DNA of 64,000 nt from Nocardia shimofusensis NBRC 100134 (lineage in GTDB: Bacteria; Actinomycetota; Actinomycetes; Mycobacteriales; Mycobacteriaceae). Positions within the stretch are counted from its first letter, which is position 1. Each line of letters begins with the position of its first letter. The position numbers were made by a program, and so were the translations under genes. Location of the stretch: assembly GCF_001613125.1 (NCBI RefSeq), contig NZ_BDBT01000032.1, forward strand, positions 1 through 64,000, read 5' to 3'. The notes below the pieces were generated by a model, which worked only from the letters and a program-made list of their open reading frames with translations, was not told the origin of the DNA and made no database searches. This document shows, one piece after another, positions 17,252 through 25,084 of the stretch.

Positions 17252-17626
17252 TCACAGATACGGGCGAGTGATCATCTCGATGCCGTGCCCGGCTGGGTCG
17301 AGGAAGTAGACGCCCCGGCCGCCGTGCCCGTCGTTGATCTCCCCCGGCTGCTGGAAATGCGGGTCGGCCCAGTGCTCGATCTCGCGCTCGCACAGCCGAC
17401 GGTACGCACGGTCGAACAGTTCGTCGTCGACCAGGAAGGCGTAGTGCTGGCGTTGGATGTCGACCGGCGGTTCGGCGAACTGCAGCAGCACGCCGTCCTC
17501 GCAGAGCAGGTTGGTGAACACACCCCAGGACGGGGCGTCGGCCAGTTCGAAGATGTCGCGGAAGAACGCGGCGGATTCCTCACGATCGGTCGCGGCGATG
17601 ATCGTGTGGTTGAAACGTGCGGTCAT
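17252..17626 (-). CDS. VOC-superfamily (glyoxalase/dioxygenase-like) protein
   Basis: 124 residues, a two-motif VOC fold. N-terminal FNHTIIAATDREESAAFFRD and C-terminal GRGVYFLDPAGHGIEMITRP show the usual His and Glu metal-ligand positions. Such proteins include glyoxalases, extradiol dioxygenases and antibiotic-binding proteins; the sequence does not separate them. A downstream hairpin divides it from the convergent membrane-protein gene. Confidence 0.87.
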   Translation of the reverse strand: MTARFNHTIIAATDREESAAFFRDIFELADAPSWGVFTNLLCEDGVLLQFAEPPVDIQRQHYAFLVDDELFDRAYRRLCEREIEHWADPHFQQPGEINDGHGGRGVYFLDPAGHGIEMITRPYL

Positions 17627-17828
17627 GAAGGTCTCCTGTCGTGATCGAAAGTGGTGCTGGGTTCGATCGCGAAACAGGAGGCGCTCGGGCGCTCAGGTGA
17701 GCGCCGGGTCACCTGTCCGTGTGTGGCTCGAGGCCGTCCCGGTCATCATCGCCGATGAGCGTAGGGAATCGAATCGCCTACCGCAACTGGCTATTTCCCG
17801 GCGTGGCGATCAGGTGCGAGTCGCGAGA

Positions 17829-18200
17829 TCAGCCGCTGAGCCACCGCCACATGCCGAGCCAACCGGCCTCGTAGTGTGGGATCACCCGTTCGATCGCCGT
17901 GGGAGCGGGTTCCCGCTCGAGATCGATGACGACACCGACGCGGGCCTCGATCACGTCGAGCTTTCCCTCGAGGTGGGCCGGGTCCGGCACGAATACCGCA
18001 CGGGCGTTGTGCCGTTCGATCTGGGCGAGCAGCCGGTCGATCCGGTTGTCGGTGGCGGCGGTGAAGACGATGGTCTTGCTCAGGTTGTATCCCAGCCGCG
18101 GAGCGAGGTGTCGCATCCGGATCTCGTCCCAGGGCTGCCGGATGCCGGACAGGTCGGCACGCAGGTATCCCAGGGCCGGCTCGGCACGGTGGAAGCTCAC
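17829..18200 (-). CDS. Small resolvase-like hypothetical protein
   Basis: 123 residues. The start (ALGYLRADLSG, then RMRHLAPRLGYNLSKTIVF) is reminiscent of the N-terminal fold of serine recombinases but lacks the catalytic Ser and Arg context and the DNA-binding domain. Such short proteins recur in Nocardia and relatives with no known role. The end (GWLGMWRWLSG) is aromatic-rich. About 690 nt with no clear gene lies upstream. Confidence 0.6.
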   Translation of the reverse strand: MSFHRAEPALGYLRADLSGIRQPWDEIRMRHLAPRLGYNLSKTIVFTAATDNRIDRLLAQIERHNARAVFVPDPAHLEGKLDVIEARVGVVIDLEREPAPTAIERVIPHYEAGWLGMWRWLSG

Positions 18201-18821
18201 GATGCGTTCACCTCCCCCGGCCGCCGATGCGAGTACGACTGTCGTCCCGAGATCATCCGGTACTCCTCCTCTTCCGCCGGACTCGAAAGTCTCTCGGCGT
18301 CAACGAAATACACAGTGATCGATCGGCCGAGCGCATCACCCGCCCAGTTCACACCGCTTGCCCGAACACCCGGTTATCCGGATGTGTCGGCCACCGAACG
18401 CTTCGGATATCACGCCGGGCAGTGTCGCTACCCGGTTGCTCGAAAACTCTCGGCCGCTCTCGGCGCACTCTTCGCAACCACCGATTCGGCCGAACGCCGT
18501 GACGCCCCGATACCAGCATCGGCGTTCGTGGCCCGCAGCGGAAGTGCCGATCAGCAGTTTCCACTGCCCTTTCACCGAACTTCGACACCCGGCCGGCACG
18601 TGAACCCGATGACGCGGCGCGACGTCCCGATCATACCGATGTTTCGGGAGTCGCCCGGTCTGCCGGAGCCGAGTGTCCTGCATCGGAAGGAGAATCCGCC
18701 GCGCATCCGCCCTGCCGGGGGCGTCCGCCCGCGCATCCGAATGCGAGTTCATACCCGCCGACAGCGGCGAATCTCGAGTAATGAAACGGACTTCCGACCA
18801 AGAAGCCGTTTTCGGTGGAGT
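18201..18821. other. Gene-poor stretch of about 620 nt
   Basis: Several overlapping open frames exist on both strands, but none has a convincing ribosome site or a recognisable or biased protein sequence. Base composition looks somewhat less GC-rich than the flanks. It may carry promoter elements for 17829-18200 (leftward) and for the tiny gene at 18894 (rightward). Confidence 0.5.
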
Positions 18822-18851
18822 TTGCGTTCCGCACACGACTGTCGCTAACCT
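18822..18851 (+). promoter_or_regulatory. Candidate promoter for the tiny gene at 18894
   Basis: -35 TTGCGT (18822-18827), 18-bp spacer, -10 TAACCT (18846-18851), predicting a start near 18858 and a 35-nt leader that ends in a strong ribosome site. Moderate matches only, but the order promoter, ribosome site, ORF and terminator is complete. Confidence 0.45.
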
Positions 18852-18893
18852 TCACCGCGGCAATAGCAACTACGCATGAAGGAGATAACTGGC

Positions 18894-18953
18894 ATGGTGC
18901 TCGCTTTCGTCTCTGCTCTGCTCGCTGCGGTGCTCGCCCTGGTCGGCCTCTGA
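18894..18953 (+). CDS. Putative 19-residue hydrophobic micro-peptide
   Basis: ATG at 18894 follows AAGGAG (18879-18884) by 9 nt and encodes MVLAFVSALLAAVLALVGL then TGA, one predicted membrane helix with no charged residue. An in-frame ATG at 18876 would add MKEITG (25 residues in all) but lacks its own ribosome site. A 15-bp hairpin terminator starts 14 nt after the stop. It is far shorter than automatic gene callers accept. Function unknown; small membrane regulators or type I toxin-like peptides look like this. An alternative is that this is only a short leader with no translated role. Confidence 0.5.
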   Translation: MVLAFVSALLAAVLALVGL

Positions 18954-18967
18954 TCTGAAGGAACGAA

Positions 18968-19013
18968 TCGCCCCCCGTCGCACGTGTCTGCTGACACCTG
19001 CGACGGGGGGCGA
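18968..19013 (+). terminator. Very strong hairpin terminator
   Basis: Arms TCGCCCCCCGTCGCA and TGCGACGGGGGGCGA pair perfectly (15 bp) and continue, after one mismatch, with GTGTC/GACAC around a TGCT loop. CTTTCGTT follows. It closes the transcript of the tiny gene at 18894 and may also stop transcription from argH. Confidence 0.85.
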
Positions 19014-19022
19014 CTTTCGTTG

Positions 19023-19044
19023 CGGCCCGGTCGTTGCCGGGCCG
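19023..19044 (-). terminator. Hairpin terminator of argH
   Basis: CGGCCCGG and CCGGGCCG, 8 bp around a 6-nt loop, 11 nt beyond the argH stop on the minus strand. Confidence 0.6.
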
Positions 19045-19055
19045 AGCACTTTTCG

Positions 19056-20477
19056 TCAGATCAAACGTGACCGCGCCTCGGCGGCCGCCGCACGCACTTC
19101 GTCCAACTGCTCGGCCACCCGCGTACCCGCGGTGCCGCCGCGCGCGTTGCGCGAAGCGATCGAGCCCTGCACGGTCAGCACTTCCCGCACCCGCGATGTC
19201 AGTGCCGGGTCGACAGCGGCGAATTCCTCGTCGGTGAGCTCGTCGAGCCCGACCCCGCGCGCCTCGGCGGCGCGGACACACGCACCCGCCGCTTCATGTG
19301 CCACCCGGAACGGGACACCCTCCCGGACAAGCCATTCGGCGATATCGGTGGCGAGGGTGAAGCCCGCGGGCGCGAGCTCGGCCATGCGATCGGTGTGGAA
19401 GGTCAGCGTGGCGACCAGACCGGCGATGGCGGGCAGCAGCAGCTCCAGCTGGGCCACCGAATCGAAGACCGGTTCCTTGTCTTCCTGGAGATCACGGTTG
19501 TAGGCCAGCGGCTGGGCTTTCAAGGTGGCCAGCAGGCCGGTCAGATTGCCGATCAACCGGCCCGCCTTGCCGCGAGTCAGTTCCGAGACGTCCGGGTTCT
19601 TCTTCTGCGGCATGATCGAGGAGCCGGTGGACCAGGCGTCGGCGAGGGTGACATAGCCGAACTCCGGTGTGCTCCAGATGATCACCTCTTCGGCCATCCG
19701 GCTCAGGTCGACGGCGATCATGGCGAACACGAACGCGGCCTCGGCGGCGAAGTCACGCGAGGAGGTCGCGTCGATCGAGTTGGCCGCGGCCGCATCGAAA
19801 TCCAGGTCGGCGGCGATGGCCTCGGGATCCAAACCGAGCGAGGAACCGGCCAGTGCGCCCGAGCCGTAGGGCGAGACGGCGGCACGGGAGTCGAAATCGC
19901 GCAGGCGGTCGAGATCGCGCAGCAGCGGATGGGCGTGCGCGAGCAGGTGATGCGCCAGCAACACGGGCTGGGCGGCCTGCAAATGGGTCTTGCCCGGCAT
20001 GACCGCATCGGGATGGGCGGCGGCCTGCGCGATGAGCGCGTCCACCACGTCCAGGACACCGGCGGCGACGCGGCGCGCGGCATCGCGCAACCACATCCGG
20101 AACAGGGTGGCGACCTGGTCGTTGCGAGACCTGCCCGCGCGCAGCCTGCCGCCCAACTCCGCGCCGACCCGTTCGATGAGTCCGCGTTCGAGCGCGCCGT
20201 GCACATCCTCGTCGGTCTCGGCCGGGCCGAACGCGCCGGACTCGACGTCGGCGGCGAGCCGGTCCAGGCCGGACAGCATGGCGGTGAGGTCGGCTTCGGT
20301 GAGCAGGCCTGCCTTGTGCAGCACCCGCGCGTGGGCCTTGGACGCCCGCACGTCATAGGGGGCCAGTGCCCAGTCGAAGTGGGTGGACTTGCTCAGCGCG
20401 GCCATCGCCTCGGCCGGGCCCGATGCGAAACGCCCGCCCCACAGCGCACCTGTATTCGTGCTGCCGCTCTGCGTCAT
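19056..20477 (-). CDS. argH: Argininosuccinate lyase
   Basis: Last step of arginine synthesis, splitting argininosuccinate into arginine and fumarate; 473 residues, family length. The fumarase/ASL signature GSSIMPQKKN is at residues 285-294 and carries the catalytic serine loop. Other sites are RSRNDQV (117-122) and PGKTHLQ (161-167). The ATG at 20477 follows GAGGAG by 10 nt. The frame is open further upstream (to 20801) but that stretch is repeat-rich spacer. Transcribed after argG with a 402-nt spacer. Confidence 0.96.
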   Translation of the reverse strand: MTQSGSTNTGALWGGRFASGPAEAMAALSKSTHFDWALAPYDVRASKAHARVLHKAGLLTEADLTAMLSGLDRLAADVESGAFGPAETDEDVHGALERGLIERVGAELGGRLRAGRSRNDQVATLFRMWLRDAARRVAAGVLDVVDALIAQAAAHPDAVMPGKTHLQAAQPVLLAHHLLAHAHPLLRDLDRLRDFDSRAAVSPYGSGALAGSSLGLDPEAIAADLDFDAAAANSIDATSSRDFAAEAAFVFAMIAVDLSRMAEEVIIWSTPEFGYVTLADAWSTGSSIMPQKKNPDVSELTRGKAGRLIGNLTGLLATLKAQPLAYNRDLQEDKEPVFDSVAQLELLLPAIAGLVATLTFHTDRMAELAPAGFTLATDIAEWLVREGVPFRVAHEAAGACVRAAEARGVGLDELTDEEFAAVDPALTSRVREVLTVQGSIASRNARGGTAGTRVAEQLDEVRAAAAEARSRLI

Positions 20478-20879
20478 CGTGTGCTGTCTCCTCGTCGATC
20501 GGTGTCGGGGTGGTCGGTCCGTCGTGGATGTGCCTGGCCGATCGTGCTCCGCATCGTCCACGTCGGACGAACCGGGGGCGCTCGGCGATCGAGCCCCGCG
20601 GTCGCTGCCACGTCGGCATCCGATGCCATGGCGGACACCGGGTGCCCGGTGGTGCCACGGACACCGGTCGGCCGGTTGGCGCGGCCCTCGTCGGCGCACG
20701 GATGGCGCCGCGAACTCGATCGAGATCCCACGGTAGCCGGGCAGGCCGCGGGGGTTCGCGAACGCCCCCCACGCGCCGACGAGGGCCGGTGCGCTCGGCA
20801 TCGGCCCTCGTCGGTGTGTTCGCCTCCGGCCACGGCGGTCGGATCGTCGGTGATCCGGGCCCGCCGCGACGAGCCGGAA
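20478..20879 (-). other. Long argG-argH spacer with no gene
   Basis: 402 nt between argG stop and argH start. No ORF with a ribosome site or recognisable protein. It holds the threefold repeat described separately, able to form two competing hairpins. Possible roles are a terminator or attenuator for argG, or an argH promoter; the sequence alone does not choose. Confidence 0.6.
20683..20814. repeat. Three-arm repeat forming alternative hairpins
   Basis: Arm 1 GGCCCTCGTCGGCGC (20683-20697), arm 2 is its exact reverse complement (20773-20787), arm 3 GGCCCTCGTCGG (20803-20814). Arm 2 can pair with arm 1 (15 bp, 75-nt loop) or arm 3 (12 bp, 15-nt loop), not both. Confidence 0.7.
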
Positions 20880-22082
20880 TTACTTCTGGTTCAGATCGCG
20901 GCGCGCGGCGACCTTCGAGGACAGACCGTGGATCTGCACGAAGCCCTTGGCCAGCGACTGATCGAAGGTGTCGCCCTCGTCGTAGGTGGCGAGGTTGAAG
21001 TCGTAGAGCGACTGCTCGGAGCGGCGGCCGTTGACCACGGCGGAGCCGCCGTGCAGCACCATCCGGATGTCGCCGGAGACGGCCTGCTGAGTGTCGCGCA
21101 CGAAGGCGTCCAGCGCCCGCTTGAGCGGGGAGAACCACAGGCCGTCGTAGGCCAGCTCGCCCCAGCGCTGCTCGACCTGACGCTTGTAGCGGCCCAGCTC
21201 GCGCTCGATGGTCACGTGCTCGAGCGCCTGGTGCGCGGTGATCAGCGCGATGGCGCCGGGCGCCTCGTAGATCTCGCGGCTCTTGATGCCGACGAGCCGG
21301 TCTTCGACCATGTCCAGTCGGCCCACGCCCTGACGGCCCGCGCGGTGGTTCAGCTCGACGATGGCCTCGAGCACGCTGACCTGGCGGCCGTCGATGGCGA
21401 CCGGCACACCCTTGTCGAAGGTGATGATGAGTTCGTCGGGAGCCTCGAAGTTGACCGTCGGGTCGGCGGTGTAGTCGTAGACGTCCTTGGTCGGCGCGTT
21501 CCACAGGTCCTCGAGGAACCCGGTCTCCACCGCGCGGCCCCACACGTTCTGGTCGATGGAGAACGGCGACTTCTTGGTGACGTTGATCGGGAGCTTGTTC
21601 TCCTCGGCGAAGGCGATGGCCTTCTCCCGGGTCCAGGCGTAGTCGCGGACCGGGGCGATCACGTTCAGATCGGGCGCGAGCGCGCCGATGCCGACCTCGA
21701 AACGGACCTGGTCGTTGCCCTTGCCGGTGCAGCCGTGCGCGACGGTGGTGGCGCCGTGGAACTTGGCGGCCTCCACCAGGTGCTTGACGATCAGCGGCCG
21801 GCTGATGGCCGAGACCAGCGGGTACTGGCCCATGTAGAGGGCGTTGGCCTGAATGGTGGGCAGGCAGTACTCGTCGGCGAACTCGTCGCGGGCGTCGACC
21901 ACGATCGACTCGACCGCGCCGCAGTCCAGCGCACGTTGGCGCACCACGTCCATGTCCTCGCCGCCCTGGCCCAGATCGATGGCGACGGCCACGACCTCGG
22001 CGCCGGTCTCCTTGCCGATCCAGCTGATGGCGACGGAGGTGTCCAGCCCACCGGAGTAGGCGAGTACGACGCGCTCGGACAT
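20880..22082 (-). CDS. argG: Argininosuccinate synthase
   Basis: Joins citrulline and aspartate using ATP; 400 residues, family length. The PP-loop ATP site AYSGGLDTS is at residues 8-16; further marks are HGCTGKGNDQVRFE and SPFSIDQNVWGR. ATG at 22082 follows AGGAG by 10 nt. An operator-like site identical in plan to the one before argC lies about 100 nt upstream (22182-22222), indicating ArgR control. In mycobacteria argG directly follows argR; here 13.7 kb separates them. Confidence 0.97.
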   Translation of the reverse strand: MSERVVLAYSGGLDTSVAISWIGKETGAEVVAVAIDLGQGGEDMDVVRQRALDCGAVESIVVDARDEFADEYCLPTIQANALYMGQYPLVSAISRPLIVKHLVEAAKFHGATTVAHGCTGKGNDQVRFEVGIGALAPDLNVIAPVRDYAWTREKAIAFAEENKLPINVTKKSPFSIDQNVWGRAVETGFLEDLWNAPTKDVYDYTADPTVNFEAPDELIITFDKGVPVAIDGRQVSVLEAIVELNHRAGRQGVGRLDMVEDRLVGIKSREIYEAPGAIALITAHQALEHVTIERELGRYKRQVEQRWGELAYDGLWFSPLKRALDAFVRDTQQAVSGDIRMVLHGGSAVVNGRRSEQSLYDFNLATYDEGDTFDQSLAKGFVQIHGLSSKVAARRDLNQK

Positions 22083-22181
22083 GTCTTCAGTGCTCCTAGG
22101 TTTTGTATGAGTGGTGGTCTCGACCGTCTCGAGGGCGGTCTGCCGGTCGCGCCGGCGCGCAGGTCGGGAACCCTGCACCCT

Positions 22182-22222
22182 TGTGCAAATGATTATGCAC
22201 GACTATGCAAGCCCATACATAA
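22182..22222 (-). promoter_or_regulatory. ArgR operator and promoter of argG
   Basis: On the plus strand TGCAAATGATTATGCA, then CGAC, then TATGCAAGCCCATACAT. Two ARG-box-like half-palindromic units abut. The core ATGATTATGCACGAC and TGCAAGC recur in the same order before argC (41689-41724). The minus strand contains a CATAAT -10-like hexamer in the first unit, so bound ArgR would cover the promoter. Confidence 0.75.
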
Positions 22223-22393
22223 CCGGGGTGGTCATCGGCCAGGCAACGGTACCGCCGCGGACGATCGAGGGCTACGCGGCGAGCGGAAACCTTTCTCGGG
22301 GCATCTCGACGCTCAGGAGCCTTGGCCGCGCCCCGGCGCTGTGGAAGCCTGGAGTACGCCCCTGAATCCACCACAGGCGCAAAGGACCCACCC
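22223..22393. other. Spacer between argG promoter and small-protein pair
   Basis: 171 nt without a gene. It should hold the rightward promoter of the two 51-residue proteins, but no confident -35/-10 pair was found. Confidence 0.4.
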
Positions 22394-22549
22394 ATGTTCC
22401 ACAACATCATCGAACCGCTGCAGGACCTGGCCGAACAGAACCGCGACGTGATCGGCTTCGTCGTCATCAACCTCGGCAACGGCATTCTGTCGGCAGTCAA
22501 GTGGGGTCTCGAGGTTCTCCCGCCGCTGCTCCAGCCGTACGTCGCGTAG
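22394..22549 (+). CDS. 51-residue amphipathic protein A (possible PorA/PorH-like)
   Basis: 51 residues from ATG after AAAGGA. Acidic N-terminal part (EPLQDLAEQNRDVIGF) then a hydrophobic/amphipathic helix ending VLPPLLQPYVA. It is clearly paralogous to the next gene: both are exactly 51 codons and share NRDxxGFVVxxxGN and, at the end, ExxxPLLQ. Tandem genes for about 50-residue acidic helical proteins are the hallmark of PorA/PorH channel proteins in corynebacteria, but identity with that family is only inferred. No signal peptide, as in PorA/PorH. Confidence 0.65.
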   Translation: MFHNIIEPLQDLAEQNRDVIGFVVINLGNGILSAVKWGLEVLPPLLQPYVA

Positions 22550-22595
22550 TGACCATCGGGCCTGTTCAGCCCGCCCTGGAGGCAAAGGAGCACCC

Positions 22596-22751
22596 GTGGA
22601 CCCCGACCTTCTGCAGTTCGCCATAGACAACCGCGACTGGCTCGGTTTCGTCGTCATGCACGCGGGCAACGCGGCCACCACGATCGCACGAGCGGCCTTC
22701 GAAGCGGTGGCCCCGCTCCTGCAGCAGTTCTTCTCCGAGTACCCGCACTGA
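22596..22751 (+). CDS. 51-residue amphipathic protein B, paralogue of A
   Basis: 51 residues from GTG, which follows AAAGGAG by 5 nt, a stronger site than that of its partner. FAIDNRDWLGFVVMHAGN and AFEAVAPLLQQFF align with protein A. It starts 46 nt after A ends, so the two are one transcript. Overall acidic with one amphipathic helix. A hetero-oligomeric membrane or envelope channel is the favoured guess; a bacteriocin-like or regulatory peptide pair cannot be excluded. Confidence 0.65.
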   Translation: MDPDLLQFAIDNRDWLGFVVMHAGNAATTIARAAFEAVAPLLQQFFSEYPH

Positions 22752-22818
22752 CGGACCGGAGTCGCTCGCCCCGTCGTTTCGGCGGTGCGCAGTGTGCTCA
22801 TGCATCGGCGTGCAGCCG

Positions 22819-23709
22819 TCAGTCGGCAGCCACGTCGCCGCGCCGCATCCGATCGATCGCGGCGGCGTCCCGCAGTTCCGGTCGTTGTTCCGGATGCAGC
22901 CAGTAGAAGCGAATCGTGCGCAGGAACAGGGCCGGATCGACGGCAACCGTCCACGGCAGCAGGTCGAGCTGTCGCTCCAGGTGTCCGGACTTCAGTGTGC
23001 CGAGCACGCCGCGACCGGCCGGGGGCTCGAACACCGATTCGGAGATCAGCACGAGCCGCACCGCGTGCATCTCGTTCACCAGGCACGGAGTGACGAATCC
23101 GATGTCGTCCCAGCGAAAGAGACGGGCAGCTCCGACGACCGAATGCGTTACCCCCTCGGCATCCAACCGGATGAACCCGCCGCCCCGCAGGTGGCGGAGG
23201 AGATAGACGAGCGATCCGAGGATCGCGACGAACAAGACCAGATAGACCAGGATGCCCAGGAAGCCGGCGATGTTCGCGCCCACCGAGCGACCGGATTCGG
23301 CGACCGATTCGATGAGTACCAGCCCCTGAGCGGCGACGAAGACACCGCCGAAGACCAACCACGCGATCAGCGCCGGCTTCCACGTGGCGATCACCGGGAA
23401 CACCACTCCGGATTCTCCGTCCGGCCCTCGCATCGTGGCCACGCGCCGGGGCAACGTCGACCGGCGAGCCGGAAGAAGCGGAGCGAGGATCGCGACGAAA
23501 CTCGTGCTGACGAGACCGCCGAGCACGGCGAGGCCGAGCGCGCGCCGGTCACCTGTTCGCAGGGCGTCGACACTGATGGGAATCGACACGAGGGCGCCGA
23601 CGACGAAGATCAGGGCGGCCGCGACCAGCCGCGTCCGGGCGCGGTCACGTCCCCATTCGGCGGGCCACAGCGGTGGCTGGGAAACGTCAACGCTGCGCTG
23701 ATCCGGCAT
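22819..23709 (-). CDS. Polytopic membrane protein of unknown function
   Basis: 296 residues with four predicted helices in two pairs (LVAAALIFVVGALVSIPISV and LGLAVLGGLVSTSFVAILAP; then IAWLVFGGVFVAAQGLVLIE and IAGFLGILVYLVLFVAILGS). A C-terminal soluble domain of about 125 residues follows (FIRLDAEGVTHSVVGAARLF begins a PH-like beta pattern). It converges on the 51-residue protein pair. No recognised enzymatic motif. Confidence 0.75.
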   Translation of the reverse strand: MPDQRSVDVSQPPLWPAEWGRDRARTRLVAAALIFVVGALVSIPISVDALRTGDRRALGLAVLGGLVSTSFVAILAPLLPARRSTLPRRVATMRGPDGESGVVFPVIATWKPALIAWLVFGGVFVAAQGLVLIESVAESGRSVGANIAGFLGILVYLVLFVAILGSLVYLLRHLRGGGFIRLDAEGVTHSVVGAARLFRWDDIGFVTPCLVNEMHAVRLVLISESVFEPPAGRGVLGTLKSGHLERQLDLLPWTVAVDPALFLRTIRFYWLHPEQRPELRDAAAIDRMRRGDVAAD

Positions 23710-23850
23710 GTCTTTCCCTCCGACGCGGCAACCCCGATATCCAGCGGACGAAGAGCTGTTCGGCTACTTCCCCGCTGTGAAGGTAGCGGTCGGGTCGTCG
23801 AGCGCCTGTTCGACCAGGTTCAGTGGCTCGCCGAGCATGGCGAGCCCGCG

Positions 23851-24018
23851 TCAGGCCGACACGCGGGACTCGGCGATATCCGGACGGTGAACCGAAAGAT
23901 CGGCACTCTCGGGCTCCGGCTGCTGCAAGGCGGCCGCCACACGCCGCAGTACTTCCGGACGCGCGCTCGGCAACCGGAAGACCGGCTTGGTGTTCGCGGT
24001 CCGTTTCGGCAACGTCAT
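23851..24018 (-). CDS. Putative small basic protein, 55 residues
   Basis: ATG at 24018 follows AGAGGAAAG by about 6 nt. The product begins MTLPKRTANTKPVFRLPSAR, then a short amphipathic helix (EVLRRVAAALQQ). The reading frame continues upstream but only this start has a ribosome site. No family recognised. It stands alone between two divergently flanked genes; it could be a modified-peptide precursor or a chance ORF. Confidence 0.4.
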   Translation of the reverse strand: MTLPKRTANTKPVFRLPSARPEVLRRVAAALQQPEPESADLSVHRPDIAESRVSA

Positions 24019-24359
24019 GGTCTTTCCTCTCGAGTCGGCAGGCACCCGCCGCCGAGAACTCCTGACGAGTCGCGCAGTGGCTGGTGCGGTAAGTAACGAG
24101 CAAACCCTCTGTCGGTGACAGCTGGGCCTACTGCCGACGTTGCGGCGTCGGCGATCAGCTGAACGATCTGTTCATGCCCGTTCCGGTCGCCGGGCCGGAC
24201 CCGGGATGATCGGGACCGATGAGCAGTACACCGATTCCGCCGACGGACGTGACCGACCTCGACACCGGTGTCGTCACCACGGTGCTGTCGGCCGGTGCCG
24301 TCGAGTACCCACACGCCGACGCACCCGGGAGATCCGGATGTTCTCCCGCGGGGCGGCTG
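24019..24359. other. Spacer without a convincing gene
   Basis: An ATG-led frame begins at 24219 (SSTPIPPTDVTDLDTGVVTT) but after about 47 codons it runs antisense through the next gene. No strong ribosome site. A truncated remnant is possible. Confidence 0.4.
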
Positions 24360-24968
24360 CTACTCGGTGGCGGTGAAGGCCGGTGGGCCTTGGTACGGGC
24401 GGTTCAGCGCGGCGAATCCGGGAGTGGTCGCGGCGGTGACCAGGGCGGCGAGCAGATCGGCCGCGCGGTGCCGGGGCGGGGGCGCGGTGAGCACCGGGCC
24501 GGAGAAGCCGTGGCCGTCGATGGCGACGATGGGGCTGCCGCCTCGGCCGCCGAGCGCAGTCTGGCTGAGTTGATGGGCGGCGGCGACCTCCGGATCGAGA
24601 GCGGTGTCGTCGAGCGCGGCGAGCAGGGTGAGGTCGAGTCCGGCCTCGGCGAGCGCGGCCGCGGCGGCCGCGGTGTCGTCTGTATCCGGTCCGCGCGGAT
24701 GCAGCCGGGTTCCCAGCGCGAGAAACAGCGGCGTGAACACCTCGTGGCCGTGGTGTCGGTCGACGGCGGCGAACACGCGGCCGATCCGGCGTGAGCGGAT
24801 GAGCATCGGGTCCTGGGAGTCCGCGCCGGTGTCTTCGTCATGGAGGGTCGCCAGGCTCATCTGTTTCAAGGTCACCGTGTGCTCGTCGTCGGCGCTGTCG
24901 AGCAGCCATCGCGCGCTCACGAACGCGAACGGGCATACCGGGTCCACGTACAGGTCGATCACGGCCAT
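24360..24968 (-). CDS. DsbA-fold protein related to mycothiol-dependent nitroreductase
   Basis: 202 residues. DLYVDPVCPFAFVSARWLLD and LKQMSLATLHDED match the start of mycobacterial Rv2466c-type thioredoxin-fold reductases, and SPIVAIDGHGFSGPVL matches their cis-Pro loop. The active site is CPFA (Cys12) instead of CPWC, so the resolving cysteine is missing and a monothiol mechanism would be needed. ATG at 24968 is set by GGAGG 8 nt upstream; a GTG at 24992 is possible. Stands alone. Confidence 0.82.
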   Translation of the reverse strand: MAVIDLYVDPVCPFAFVSARWLLDSADDEHTVTLKQMSLATLHDEDTGADSQDPMLIRSRRIGRVFAAVDRHHGHEVFTPLFLALGTRLHPRGPDTDDTAAAAAALAEAGLDLTLLAALDDTALDPEVAAAHQLSQTALGGRGGSPIVAIDGHGFSGPVLTAPPPRHRAADLLAALVTAATTPGFAALNRPYQGPPAFTATE

Positions 24969-25084
24969 CGTCGGTCCTCCCTCGTCACGCACGTTCGCTC
25001 AGCCGATCCGGCGGGTTCGCCAACGGCGGGGACAGGCCCACCTCACGGACCAACATACCCACGCGGTACGACCTGACCTGCTTC

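Noticed and set aside
17829..18200. Functional serine recombinase
   Set aside because: Only a faint N-terminal resemblance; catalytic Ser context and DNA-binding domain are absent.
18336..18836. 166-codon minus-strand frame in the gene-poor stretch
   Set aside because: Cys- and Arg-rich, no ribosome site, competing frames on both strands.
19296..22451. 1051-codon plus-strand open frame across argH/argG
   Set aside because: Antisense shadow of two certain genes; no ribosome site or recognisable protein.
24219..24794. Plus-strand ORF with plausible first 47 residues
   Set aside because: Weak ribosome site, and most of it is antisense to the DsbA-fold gene; at best a remnant.
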